Assembly (NCBI GenBank): GCA_964423785.1
Contig: CAYRGZ010000047.1
Span: forward strand, 1-16,778
Length of the DNA stretch: 16,778 bases
Source of the DNA: S012-135 sp964423785
GTDB lineage: Bacteria > Desulfobacterota > Desulfobulbia > Desulfobulbales > S012-135
Direction of reading: 5' to 3'
Under the pieces are notes generated by a model. That model was not told where the DNA came from and did not search any database. It was given only the letters and a program-made list of their open reading frames with translations. Position numbers and translations under genes: made by a program. Below, in pieces: positions 1-7,805 of the stretch (positions are counted from its first letter, which is position 1; every line of letters starts with the position of its first letter).

Positions 1-38
1 AGGCGAGAAATAGCCCTCGTTTTTGCCGACAAAATTTG

Positions 39-44
39 TATAAT
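39..44 (+). promoter_or_regulatory. Possible -10 box (TATAAT)
   Basis: The hexamer is a perfect sigma-70 -10 consensus in a locally AT-rich patch (31-44). No good -35 stands 17 nt upstream (16-21 reads CTCGTT), and the nearest TTGNNN (23-28) is only 10 nt away. If it is active, the transcript would start near 50 and carry the whole repeat cluster as a roughly 260-nt leader of the fabZ operon. Confidence 0.3.
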
Positions 45-56
45 GGCGCACCATGC

Positions 57-99
57 CGGCAGGGGGTAACTGGTCACGGGGTTGCCCCTGCGTATGCCG
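57..99. repeat. Hairpin unit 1 of a REP-like cluster
   Basis: GCAGGGG (59-65) pairs with CCCCTGC (85-91), and the adjoining GTAAC/GTT bases extend the stem. The segment beginning GTAACTGGTCACGGGG at 66-81 is a diverged direct copy of GTATGTGGTTACAGGG at 122-137, so this unit and the arms of the next element look like members of one repeat family. Segment 84-97 could alternatively pair with 226-240, giving a larger branched fold. Confidence 0.55.
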
Positions 100-121
100 A
101 AGTCGCCGCCTTGCAGACCGG

Positions 122-231
122 GTATGTGGTTACAGGGCGCCCCAGATGCAAGGAAGAGGCACGCGCCGCGTACTGGGAGCTACGCAAGCGTGCCGATGAC
201 ACCGCAGATGGGGTGCCCTGTGACCACATAC
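122..231. repeat. Long palindromic element with nested hairpin (BIME/MITE-like or structured RNA)
   Basis: Arms 122-144 and 209-231 are 23 nt each and complementary at 21 positions. The other two are G·U pairs in RNA, so the whole arm can pair. Inside are two further nested stems: GGCACGC (158-164) with GCGTGCC (188-194), then GCGTA (168-172) with TACGC (181-185) around an 8-nt loop. Each arm also contains a GGGC/GCCC-like small palindrome, as REP units often do. Two inverted REP-like units around a spacer would be a BIME; a structured leader RNA is the alternative. No transposase lies nearby in the window. Confidence 0.65.
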
Positions 232-310
232 GGCAGGGGCGCGTGGCGCCGGGGGAAGGCAGTCCATCGTGGCCCCTCGACGATCCTGATATTTGCGGAG
301 AGCACAGCCA

Positions 311-745
311 ATGAACAGCATCGACATCAAGGGCATCCTCGATCTGTTGCCGCACCGCTATCCCTTCCTTATGGTGGACCGGATCACCGATTACGTGGCC
401 GGCGAACGGATCAGCGGCATCAAGAACGTCACCGTCAACGAACCTTTCTTCCAGGGCCATTTCCCCGGCGAGCCCATCATGCCGGGGGTGTTGCTCCTCG
501 AGGGCATGGCCCAGGTGGGGGCGATCCTTGCCTATCTGAGTGAGCCGGAGGCCCTCGGCGGCCGGCTGGTCTACTTCGCCGGCATCGACAAGGTCCGGTT
601 CCGGCGCAAGGTGGTGCCGGGGGACCAACTGGTCTTCGAGCTCGAACTCGCCCGCCGGAAGGGCAAGATCTGGAAGATGGCGGGCCGGACCCTGGTCGAC
701 GGCGCCGTCGCCTGCGAGGCGGAACTCATGGCGACCTTCGGTTGA
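311..745 (+). CDS. fabZ: 3-hydroxyacyl-[acyl-carrier-protein] dehydratase FabZ
   Basis: A 144-aa hotdog-fold dehydratase that removes water from 3-hydroxyacyl-ACP in type II fatty acid elongation; it acts in the cytoplasm as an oligomer. The signature LPHRYPFLMVDR (13-24) is present, as are the catalytic histidine in GHFPG (His50) and the glutamate in LLLEGMAQ (Glu64). Length matches the family. ATG 311 is chosen because GGAG at 297-300 lies about 10 nt upstream and the protein then begins as FabZ proteins do; an in-frame TTG at 293 would add six residues and is less likely. It is the first gene of the operon and sits ahead of lpxA, the usual arrangement, where FabZ and LpxA share the hydroxyacyl-ACP pool. 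Confidence 0.97.
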   Translation: MNSIDIKGILDLLPHRYPFLMVDRITDYVAGERISGIKNVTVNEPFFQGHFPGEPIMPGVLLLEGMAQVGAILAYLSEPEALGGRLVYFAGIDKVRFRRKVVPGDQLVFELELARRKGKIWKMAGRTLVDGAVACEAELMATFG

Positions 746-850
746 GGCGGCGACCGGTATTCCCAGCCCGCCATCCTCAATTCCACTTGTCATGTGCCGC
801 CGGGAGCCGCCGGCCGCCCGGCCACTGGAAAACCCTCGAGGAACTCGTAC

Positions 851-1648
851 ATGAACATCCATCCCACCGCCATCATCGAGCCTGGGGCCGAACTCGATTC
901 CACCGTCCGGGTGGGGGCGTATGCGGTCATCGGTGCCAATGTCCGCATTGGTGCCGACTGCGAGATTATGCCCCATGCGGTCATCAGCGGTCATACCACC
1001 ATCGGCGCCCGTAACCTGATCGGCTCCTTTGCCAGCGTCGGCGCGCCGCCCCAGGATATCCATTACAAGAACGAACCGACCCGAGTGGTCATCGGCGACG
1101 ACAACCAGATCCGGGAATACGCCTCCATCCACCGCGGTACCCCCAAGGGGGGCGGGGTCACCACCATCGGCAACGGCTGCCTGCTCATGGCCTACACCCA
1201 CGTGGCCCACGACTGCCGGATCGACGACCAGGTGATCATGGCCAACGCCGCCACCCTGGGCGGCCATGTCCAGGTGGGCCGCAAGGCCACCATCGGCGGC
1301 TTGGTGGCGGTGCACCAGTTCTCCCGGATCGGCGAGTTCGCCTACATCGGCGGCATGTCGGGGATCAGCAAGGACGTGCCGCCCTACATCATCGTGGCTG
1401 GCATCCGTAACCGTATGCGGGTGTCCGGCATAAACCGCATCGGCCTGCGGCGGGCCGGTTTCGACCGCGACACCATCCGGCGACTGGAGAAGGCTTTCCA
1501 GATCATCTTCAAGGCCCCGGATCTCCTCCTCCAGGACGCCCTGGCCAAGGCCGAAAGCCAGTTTCCCGATTGCGAGGCGGTGGCCCGTCTGGTGCAGTTC
1601 TTCCGGGAAACCTCCCGCAGTGTCATTCGGTATGGCGAGGACGAGTGA
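851..1648 (+). CDS. lpxA: Acyl-ACP--UDP-N-acetylglucosamine O-acyltransferase LpxA
   Basis: First enzyme of lipid A synthesis: transfers a 3-hydroxyacyl chain from ACP to the 3-OH of UDP-GlcNAc in the cytoplasm. The 265-aa length is close to E. coli LpxA (262). The N-terminal two-thirds is a run of hexapeptide repeats (left-handed beta helix). The active-site segment HVAHDC holds the histidine (about His120) equivalent to E. coli His125, followed by ATLGGHVQVG and GGLVAVHQF. The C-terminal helical domain (from about residue 190) ends FFRETSRSVIR, as in the family. ATG 851 has AGGA at 839-842, 8 nt upstream. It is separated from fabZ by 105 nt and its end overlaps lpxI by 17 nt. Confidence 0.97.
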   Translation: MNIHPTAIIEPGAELDSTVRVGAYAVIGANVRIGADCEIMPHAVISGHTTIGARNLIGSFASVGAPPQDIHYKNEPTRVVIGDDNQIREYASIHRGTPKGGGVTTIGNGCLLMAYTHVAHDCRIDDQVIMANAATLGGHVQVGRKATIGGLVAVHQFSRIGEFAYIGGMSGISKDVPPYIIVAGIRNRMRVSGINRIGLRRAGFDRDTIRRLEKAFQIIFKAPDLLLQDALAKAESQFPDCEAVARLVQFFRETSRSVIRYGEDE

Positions 1649-2501
1649 GCCCATTGGCATCATTGCCGGCGGCGGCCAGTTTCCCTGTTTGTTCGCCCGC
1701 GAGGCGCGCCGCCAGGGCCGCCGGGTGGTGGTGGTCGCCCACCGGGGCGAGACGACGCCGGCCATCGCCGAGGCGGCCGATGCCCTCTACTGGGTGCATC
1801 TGGGCCAGCTTGGCAAGATCGTCAAGTACCTGCGACGGGAGGCGGTGCGCGAGGCCGTTCTGCTCGGCACCATCACCAAGACTCGAATCTTCCGTGATAT
1901 CCGGCCCGACCTCAAGGCATTGAGTTTGTGGCGCAAGTTGCCGGCCAAGCAGGACGATGCCATCTTGCGCGCCTTTGCCGATGTCCTGGAGGGTGAGGGA
2001 ATCACAGTACGGGAATCGACTCTCTACCTGCGCGACTTGCTCTTTCCGGCCGGTATTCTCGGCCGCCATCAACCAAACGAGGACGAGTGGCAGGATATCG
2101 AGTTCGGTTGGCGGATGGCCCGGGCGGTGGGGGATCTCGATATCGGCCAGACCGTGGTGGTGCGCGACCGCACCGTCCTGGCCGTCGAGGCCATCGAGGG
2201 GACCGACGCCGCCATCCGGCGCGGCGGCAGTCTCGGTCGGGAGCGGGTGGTGGTGGTCAAGGTGAAGAAACCATGCCAGGACTTCCGCTTCGACCTGCCG
2301 GCCATCGGCCTGACCACCATCGAAACCATGCGCGAGGTGGGGGGCCGGGTGCTGGCGGTGGAGGCGGGCCAGGCCCTGCTTTTTGATCGGCCGGCAATGG
2401 TGGCGGCGGCCGATGATGCGGGCATCGCCGTGGTCGGTATCGTCGCCGCCGGCGACGGTCTCGATTGGGAACAATGCCGATGCCGGCCGTCCAGGCGATG
2501 A
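1632..2501 (+). CDS. lpxI: UDP-2,3-diacylglucosamine pyrophosphatase LpxI
   Basis: A 289-aa DUF1009-family protein. In Caulobacter, LpxI hydrolyses UDP-2,3-diacylglucosamine to lipid X and UMP, replacing the unrelated LpxH of enterobacteria. Visible family marks are IGIIAGGGQFP at the N-terminus, HLGQLGKIVKYLR (56-68), the central VLEGEGITV, and the C-terminal EGTDAAIRRGGSL and KPCQDFRFDLPAIG (213-226), the acidic segment in which I expect the catalytic aspartate. The chain ends with AGQALLFDRPAMVAAAD. ATG 1632 lies within the lpxA end; a GTG at 1620 is an alternative. Neither has a strong ribosome site, consistent with coupling to lpxA. lpxB, often next, is absent from the window. Confidence 0.92.
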   Translation: MARTSEPIGIIAGGGQFPCLFAREARRQGRRVVVVAHRGETTPAIAEAADALYWVHLGQLGKIVKYLRREAVREAVLLGTITKTRIFRDIRPDLKALSLWRKLPAKQDDAILRAFADVLEGEGITVRESTLYLRDLLFPAGILGRHQPNEDEWQDIEFGWRMARAVGDLDIGQTVVVRDRTVLAVEAIEGTDAAIRRGGSLGRERVVVVKVKKPCQDFRFDLPAIGLTTIETMREVGGRVLAVEAGQALLFDRPAMVAAADDAGIAVVGIVAAGDGLDWEQCRCRPSRR

Positions 2502-3346
2502 TTTTGGCGGCCGGGCTCGGCACCCGGCTGCTGCCCCATACCACTGTCCTGCCCAAACCGCTGTTCCCGGTTGCCGGTAAGCCGGTGCTCTTCCGGGTCC
2601 TTGACGGCCTGCAACCGTTACGGCCCGCGCCGGTGGTGGTCAACTGCCATCATCTTCGCCACCTGGTGCGGGCCGCCTTGGTCGACCGGCCCGGCATCGT
2701 TCTCCAGGAAGAAGAGGAATTGCTCGGCACCGGCGGCGCTCTGGCCCGGGCCCGGCAACATTTCGGCGGCGATTGTCTGGTGGTCACCAACGCTGATATC
2801 GTCCACGATATCGATCTGGCCGGCCTCGTCGTCCGTCACCTGCGGAATGATGCGCCGGTCTCCCTCGTGCTCCACGATCAGCCGCCGTACAACAAGGTGG
2901 TGGTTGACGATGACGGCCGGGTCCGGTCTTTCGATGGCGGCGGACCGGGCTGTCTCGCCTTCACCGGCATCCACCTCCTCGATCCCAGGGTACTTGTCCG
3001 GTTGCCGGACACCGTACCGCTCGATGTCATCGATTTCTATCGGCAGCTCATCGCCGCCGGGGTGCCGGTGCAGGGCCTGGTGGTGCGGGGACATCACTGG
3101 TGCGATATCGGTACCGAGGCGGCGCTGCTGGCCCTGCACGACCGGCTGGCCGGCGATGCGTCGGCGGCCTGGATCGATGCTGATGCCGAAGTTGCCGCCG
3201 ACGTGGTCATCGACCGGTGGGCCGTGGTTGGGGCGGGATGCCGGGTGGGGCCAGGTGCGGTGCTGCGCCGCTGCATCCTGCTGCCCGGCACCCAGGTGGC
3301 GGCGGGCAGCGTGGTGGAGGATCGGATCGTGAGTCCGGTTGGATGA
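2480..3346 (+). CDS. Sugar-1-phosphate nucleotidyltransferase, MurU-like with beta-helix tail
   Basis: A 288-aa nucleotidyltransferase. The N-terminal Rossmann-like domain has the nucleotide-binding LAAGLGTRL (9-17), PKPLFPVAGKP (25-35), GTGGAL (83-88) and the metal-binding TNAD (103-106). The C-terminal ~50 residues (AAWIDADAEVAADVVIDRW and on) read as a short hexapeptide-like beta helix, which Pseudomonas MurU (about 220 aa) lacks. The kinase encoded directly downstream is AmgK-like, so the best inference is UTP-dependent activation of MurNAc- or GlcNAc-alpha-1-phosphate in cell-wall sugar salvage. Glucose- or mannose-1-phosphate are alternatives. ATG 2480 is preferred (GGGA about 9 nt upstream); ATG 2474 and TTG 2465 are in frame. 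It overlaps lpxI by 22 nt. Confidence 0.8.
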   Translation: MPAVQAMILAAGLGTRLLPHTTVLPKPLFPVAGKPVLFRVLDGLQPLRPAPVVVNCHHLRHLVRAALVDRPGIVLQEEEELLGTGGALARARQHFGGDCLVVTNADIVHDIDLAGLVVRHLRNDAPVSLVLHDQPPYNKVVVDDDGRVRSFDGGGPGCLAFTGIHLLDPRVLVRLPDTVPLDVIDFYRQLIAAGVPVQGLVVRGHHWCDIGTEAALLALHDRLAGDASAAWIDADAEVAADVVIDRWAVVGAGCRVGPGAVLRRCILLPGTQVAAGSVVEDRIVSPVG

Positions 3347-4401
3347 GCGTCATGTCGCAATCCATCGCCCACACCGTTACCGAGCTGGAATCCTTGCTCG
3401 ACCGGCTGGGCATCTCCCTGGATACGCCGCCGGTCGTCCTGGCCGGCGATGGCTCGAGCCGGCGGTTCTTCCGGCTGCGCACCGCGGCCGGCGAGCGCCT
3501 GGTTGCGGTGTTGCCGGCCGACCGCAGTCCTGCCCGGCTGGCCGAGGTCCGCTCCACCGTGGAGATCGGTCGCCATCTCCGGGCTTGCGGGGTGCCGGTT
3601 CCTGCCATTGTCGGCGCCGACCCAGACTCTGGGCTTGTGGTCTTCGAAGACCTGGGCGATATGCATCTCGCCGATTGGCTCCAGCAGCCGGGCCGCAGCC
3701 GCCCCGAGATAGAGGCCTGCTATCAGCGGCTGATCGATATTCTCATCCACATGCAGGTACACGCGGCACCGGGCATGGCCGCAGTCTTCTGTCATCAGGG
3801 ACGCCGGTACGACCGGGCCGTGATGCTCGAACGCGAATCGTACTACTTTCTGGACGCCTTTGTTCGGAGGCTGCTCGAACTGGCCCCACCGGCCGGTATC
3901 GAGGCGGAATTCGAGGAACTGGCCGATTCGTGCGCGGCCCTGGCCGGCGACTTCTTTCTGCACCGGGATTTCCAGTCCCGGAATATCATGGTGACGGAAA
4001 ACGGCGGGCTGTGGGTCATCGATTTCCAGGCCGGCCGGCTGGGACCACCGGGCTACGACCTCGCCGCCTTGGTGCGCGACCCGTACGCTGGTCTTGACCG
4101 GTCGTTGCGCCGGCAACTCCTCGAGGCGGCCATCGACGCCTTGGCCGAGCGCGTCCCCCTCGACCGGCACCAGTGGCGCCGGGGATTCTTTCTCCTTGCC
4201 CTGCAGCGCAACCTGCAGGTGCTCGGCGCCTTCGCCTTTCTCGGTCACCAGCGCCACAAGCCGGGCTTCTTGCCGTACATTCCCAGGGGGGTGGCCCTGC
4301 TCGAGGAACTGCTGACGGAAGAACTGGCCGGATGTTTCCCCAAGCTCACCCTGCTCGTCGCGAGAATCGTAGGAGTCGTAAAAAATAAGGAGTGGTCATG
4401 A
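3343..4401 (+). CDS. Aminoglycoside-phosphotransferase-fold sugar kinase, AmgK-like
   Basis: A 352-aa APH-fold kinase. The N-lobe has DGSSRRFFRL (36-45) and a hinge-like VVFEDLGD (99-106). The catalytic loop is HRDFQSRN (207-214, Asp209) and the metal-binding DFQ lies at 227-229. Family marks shared with Pseudomonas AmgK, the anomeric MurNAc/GlcNAc kinase, include GPPGYDLAALVRDPY (234-248) and the late block ALQRNLQVLGAFAFLGHQRHKP. AmgK and MurU together turn MurNAc into UDP-MurNAc, bypassing de novo synthesis. ATG 3343 overlaps the upstream stop as ATGA, implying coupling. No aminoglycoside resistance is implied. The substrate is inferred, not shown. Confidence 0.82.
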   Translation: MSVMSQSIAHTVTELESLLDRLGISLDTPPVVLAGDGSSRRFFRLRTAAGERLVAVLPADRSPARLAEVRSTVEIGRHLRACGVPVPAIVGADPDSGLVVFEDLGDMHLADWLQQPGRSRPEIEACYQRLIDILIHMQVHAAPGMAAVFCHQGRRYDRAVMLERESYYFLDAFVRRLLELAPPAGIEAEFEELADSCAALAGDFFLHRDFQSRNIMVTENGGLWVIDFQAGRLGPPGYDLAALVRDPYAGLDRSLRRQLLEAAIDALAERVPLDRHQWRRGFFLLALQRNLQVLGAFAFLGHQRHKPGFLPYIPRGVALLEELLTEELAGCFPKLTLLVARIVGVVKNKEWS

Positions 4402-5741
4402 AGCAGCGCCAATGTTTACTCGTCGCCCTGGTGGGCCGGCCGAACGTCGGCAAGTCTTCCCTGTTCAACCGCCTGACCAAGACGAAGAAGGCCATCGTCG
4501 ATGCCACCCCGGGCGTTACCCGAGACCGGCATTACGAGCGGGTCGTCTGGCACGGACGCATGTTCATGCTGGTAGACACCGGCGGGGTGGAGACCGATCC
4601 CCAGGATTCCATGGCCGCCCTCATTCGCCGCCAGAGCCTCGAGGCCATGGAGGAGGCCGACGTCATTCTCTTCGTGGTCGATGGCCGCGAGGGGCTCACC
4701 GCCGAGGACGCCGAGATCGCCGGTTTGTTGCGCCGCTCGGCGAAACCGGTTTTTTGCCTGGTCAACAAGGTGGACGGGGCGGAGCTGGAGGCCGAGGCGC
4801 TGGCTCCCTTCTACGAACTCGGTTTTGAGCACATCTGGCCGGTGTCGGCGGCGCACGGCTACGGGATCAAGACCTTTCTGGCCGAGTTCTGCAACCATGC
4901 GGCGGTGCCGGTGCAGGGCGAAGCCCTGCCCCAGGATACCATCGCCATCGCCTGCATCGGCCGGCCGAACGTCGGCAAGTCGTCGCTCATCAACCGCCTG
5001 CTCGGGGAGGAGCGGATGGTGGTTTCCGACATTCCCGGTACCACCCGCGACGCGGTGGATTCCCTCCTGACCCGCGACGACCGCCATTACCTCCTCATCG
5101 ATACCGCCGGCATCCGGCGCAAGGGTAAGGTGCGGGAAGCGATCGAGAAGTACTCGGTGGTTCGGGCCCTGGCCGCCATGGAACGTTGCGACGTCAGCCT
5201 GCTGCTCATCGACGCCGCCGAGGGTATCACCGATCAGGACACCAAGGTGATAGGCTACGCCGTCGAGCGGGGGCGCGCCTGCCTGGTTCTGCTCAACAAG
5301 TGGGACCTGGTGAAAGACGACCCCCGACGGCAGAAACGCCTGCTCGACGAGGTGCGCCGGGCGACCCGTTTCATCGCCTATGCGCCGATCCTGCACGTCT
5401 CCGCCCGTACCGGTCACGGTCTTGCGCGGCTCTGGCCCTTGATTCACGAGGTGTACGATCAGTACACCCGCCGGTTCCCCACCAACCGGCTGAATCGCGT
5501 CCTGCAAAAAGCGGTTGAGTCGCACTCGCCGCCGTTATATAAGGGGAAGAGGGTGAAACTATACTACACGACCCAGATGGGCACCAAACCGCCCACCTTC
5601 GTCGTGTTTTGCAACTATCCCGATGGGATTCATTTCTCCTACCACCGTTTTCTGGTCAACACCTTCCGGGAAGAGCTAGGCCTCGGCCGATCACCGCTGG
5701 TCATCGTCTTCCGGGAACGGCAAAGGAAGAGGCATGGCTGA
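4398..5741 (+). CDS. der: Ribosome-assembly GTPase Der (EngA)
   Basis: A 447-aa tandem GTPase needed for 50S subunit maturation. GTPase domain 1 has GRPNVGKS (13-20), DTGG and NKVD (123-126). Domain 2 has GRPNVGKS (188-195), DTAGIRRKGKV and NKWD (300-303). The C-terminal KH-like domain ends with the diagnostic FLVNTFREELGLGRSPL block and a basic RQRKR tail. The double P-loop identifies Der without ambiguity. AAGGAG at 4387-4392 lies 5 nt before ATG 4398, which overlaps the upstream stop as ATGA. An in-frame GTG at 4392 is part of the ribosome site and is rejected. Confidence 0.98.
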   Translation: MKQRQCLLVALVGRPNVGKSSLFNRLTKTKKAIVDATPGVTRDRHYERVVWHGRMFMLVDTGGVETDPQDSMAALIRRQSLEAMEEADVILFVVDGREGLTAEDAEIAGLLRRSAKPVFCLVNKVDGAELEAEALAPFYELGFEHIWPVSAAHGYGIKTFLAEFCNHAAVPVQGEALPQDTIAIACIGRPNVGKSSLINRLLGEERMVVSDIPGTTRDAVDSLLTRDDRHYLLIDTAGIRRKGKVREAIEKYSVVRALAAMERCDVSLLLIDAAEGITDQDTKVIGYAVERGRACLVLLNKWDLVKDDPRRQKRLLDEVRRATRFIAYAPILHVSARTGHGLARLWPLIHEVYDQYTRRFPTNRLNRVLQKAVESHSPPLYKGKRVKLYYTTQMGTKPPTFVVFCNYPDGIHFSYHRFLVNTFREELGLGRSPLVIVFRERQRKRHG

Positions 5742-7776
5742 ACACCTCGCCGCGCGTGCAGGATGGCCGGATGATCCGGCGGTCCTCGTGCGCCGTTTCT
5801 GGTCCGAGGCGGTGGGCGCCGGCCTCGGGCTCGACGACGACCTCATGCAGCCCTGGACCGAGGTGGTGGAGGAGGTCGCCGGTCACCTTGCCGATATCGT
5901 TCCGGGATCGTTTTCCTGCCAGCCGCCCATCACCATCCCGCCGGGACCGCCAGAAATTGTCGGTGGCGCCATCGCCGAACGGTTTCACGGGCGTGGCGAT
6001 CTCGAATTCTTCTTGTTGCTCGTCGATTTGCTGCATTCCGTCTGGCGGGAGGGCACCGTGGCCGGCGGACCGGCGGCAGCGGAGGTGGACGGTTTCTTCG
6101 CCCGACTGCACCGGGCCCTGGCCGGTCGCTGGCTCGATCTGGAGACCGCTGTGCTCCGGCGCCGACTCCGGGAGGCCAAGCTCTCCTCCTTGCGCGAACG
6201 CCGTCGCTACCACACCGTCTTCAACCGAATGCGGGAGCCGGCTCTGGTCGTCGATGGGGAGCTCGCGATCATCGACGCCAACCAGGCCTTTTGTGACTTC
6301 TTCAGGGTCGAACGGGCCGAGCTCCTCGGTGTTCCTGCCTGTGCCGTGCTCGGCGCTGCAGTTTGCGATTCCCACGATCTGACGACGGCCATCGGCAGCC
6401 GCCGATCGTTCACTGACCTCGAGGTCGAACTCGAGATCGGCGGCCGGCAACGGCTGCTCGTCATCTGCGGTACCTTTCTCGGCGAGATCAACGGCCTGCC
6501 CGGCGGCGGTATCCTCATTTTTCAGGATGTTACCGAGAAACGGGCGTACGAACGCCGCCTGCAATGCCGCGAGGAGCAGTACCGTACCCTGGTGGAGAAC
6601 GTTCCCGACGTCATCTGGCGCTCCACCGTCGACGGTCGGATCGTCTATATCAGTCCCAACGTCGAACGGCTCACCGGTTTTTCCGTCGAGGAGATTGTCC
6701 GCGGCGGCCGCTCCTTCTGGCTTTCCCGCATTTACGAGTCGGACAATGCCGAGGTCGGCCGATTGTTCGAGGAGCTTTTTCTCCAGGGGCAGCCCATCGA
6801 CTGCTGCTACCGGTTCCGGCGGCGGGACGAGCGTTGGATCTGGATCCAGGAGCGTAGCGGTCGGGTCTACGAGGACAAGGGGATGCGTCTCGCCGACGGG
6901 GTGCTCTCCGATATCACCCGTCTCAAGTTGGCCGAGGAAGAATTGGAACGCCACCATCTGCGTCTCGCTGAGTTGGTGGACGAGCAGACCCGGGAGTTGC
7001 GGCGGATGAACGAACAGCTCCGGGCCGAGGTGGCGGTCCGCAGTGAGCGGGAGGAGGAACTGGAACGGCTCACCCAGCGGCTGCGGACCGCCAACGAGGA
7101 ACTCGAACAATTCGCCCACGTGGTCTCCCACGACCTGCGCGAACCGCTGGTGCTGATCGAGGCCTTTGCCCACAAGCTGACGTCCGGCTACGGCGATCGG
7201 CTCGACGAGCGGGGTCGGCGCTATCTCAAGGGGATCGACAAGGCGGTCGGCCGCATGCATGCCTTGGTGGAGAGTGTCCTGCAACTGGCACGCCTCGATA
7301 GCGGCAAGACGGTCGCCAAACCGGTGGAATTGGCCCATATCCTCCAGGACGTGGTGGAGCATCTGGAGCCGCGCCTTGCCGCCAGCGGCGGCCGAGTGGA
7401 GACCCGCTGTCTCCATACCCTGTGCGGCGATCCCGTCCAGATCTGGCAGTTGTTTCTGAACCTCGTGGCCAATGCGCTGAAATACCGCCGGCAGGATGTG
7501 CCGCCCCATGTGCGGGTCTGGAGCCGGACGGTGGACGACGATTTCTGCGAGATCGTGGTGGAGGACAACGGTATCGGCATCCGGGAGGAGGACCGGCAGC
7601 GGATCTTCCTGCCCTTTACCCGGCTGCATACCGAAAGGTCTGGCTGCGGGATCGGTCTGGCTACCTGCAAAAAGATCGTCTGTCGCCACGGTGGTTGTAT
7701 CGAAGCGCGGCCGGCGGCGGCCGGCGGCGCTGTTTTCGTCATTCGTCTGCCGCTGTGGCGCGTTGGCGGTGGGTGA
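5734..7776 (+). CDS. Soluble PAS-domain sensor histidine kinase (orphan)
   Basis: A 680-aa kinase with no membrane segment or signal peptide, so a cytoplasmic sensor. Residues 1-150 are an unrecognised, mostly helical region. A first PAS domain spans about 155-265 and a second PAS/PAC about 280-400 (YRTLVENVPDVIW to GVLSDITRLK). A charged coiled coil follows (400-458). The HisKA H-box is FAHVVSHDLREP (His466), then the N-box LFLNLVANALKY (573-584), G1 VEDNGIGI (609-616), F-box IFLPFTRLH and G2 GCGIGLA (637-643). All kinase motifs are intact. No response regulator is in the window, so the output is unknown. ATG 5734 overlaps the der stop by 8 nt and follows AAGGAAGAGG closely. Confidence 0.93.
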   Translation: MAEHLAARAGWPDDPAVLVRRFWSEAVGAGLGLDDDLMQPWTEVVEEVAGHLADIVPGSFSCQPPITIPPGPPEIVGGAIAERFHGRGDLEFFLLLVDLLHSVWREGTVAGGPAAAEVDGFFARLHRALAGRWLDLETAVLRRRLREAKLSSLRERRRYHTVFNRMREPALVVDGELAIIDANQAFCDFFRVERAELLGVPACAVLGAAVCDSHDLTTAIGSRRSFTDLEVELEIGGRQRLLVICGTFLGEINGLPGGGILIFQDVTEKRAYERRLQCREEQYRTLVENVPDVIWRSTVDGRIVYISPNVERLTGFSVEEIVRGGRSFWLSRIYESDNAEVGRLFEELFLQGQPIDCCYRFRRRDERWIWIQERSGRVYEDKGMRLADGVLSDITRLKLAEEELERHHLRLAELVDEQTRELRRMNEQLRAEVAVRSEREEELERLTQRLRTANEELEQFAHVVSHDLREPLVLIEAFAHKLTSGYGDRLDERGRRYLKGIDKAVGRMHALVESVLQLARLDSGKTVAKPVELAHILQDVVEHLEPRLAASGGRVETRCLHTLCGDPVQIWQLFLNLVANALKYRRQDVPPHVRVWSRTVDDDFCEIVVEDNGIGIREEDRQRIFLPFTRLHTERSGCGIGLATCKKIVCRHGGCIEARPAAAGGAVFVIRLPLWRVGGG

Positions 7777-7805
7777 GGACCGCAGAATGACATCTGATTG
7801 TCGAA

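Larger units (their letters stand above)
1..310. other. Gene-free leader upstream of fabZ, rich in inverted repeats
   Basis: No convincing gene is present: the open frames here lack a plausible start with a ribosome site and run across palindromes. Positions 4-7 and 16-19 (CGAG/CTCG) form a short stem followed by five T (20-24), which could be the weak terminator of an upstream gene lying outside the window. A TATAAT follows at 39-44, then hairpin units from about 57 to 240. About 70 nt of plain sequence separates the repeats from fabZ. In many Gram-negatives lpxD precedes fabZ, but no lpxD end is visible here. Confidence 0.7.

Noticed and set aside
82..543. Open frame running through the repeat cluster into fabZ
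   Set aside because: It is out of frame with fabZ, has no ribosome site, and crosses palindromic DNA; its translation looks like a random shadow.
74..1765. Long open frame on the minus strand across fabZ and lpxA
   Set aside because: It is antisense to two unmistakable genes, its translation is a compositionally odd Gly/Asp/His/Val-rich chain with no domain, and GC-rich coding DNA often leaves this antisense frame open.
3343..4401. Aminoglycoside resistance kinase
   Set aside because: The fold is APH-like, but the sequence blocks and the neighbouring nucleotidyltransferase fit AmgK-type sugar kinases better.
5701..7689. 662-codon minus-strand open frame antisense to the histidine kinase
   Set aside because: The plus strand encodes intact PAS and kinase motifs; the antisense translation has no recognisable domain and no credible start.
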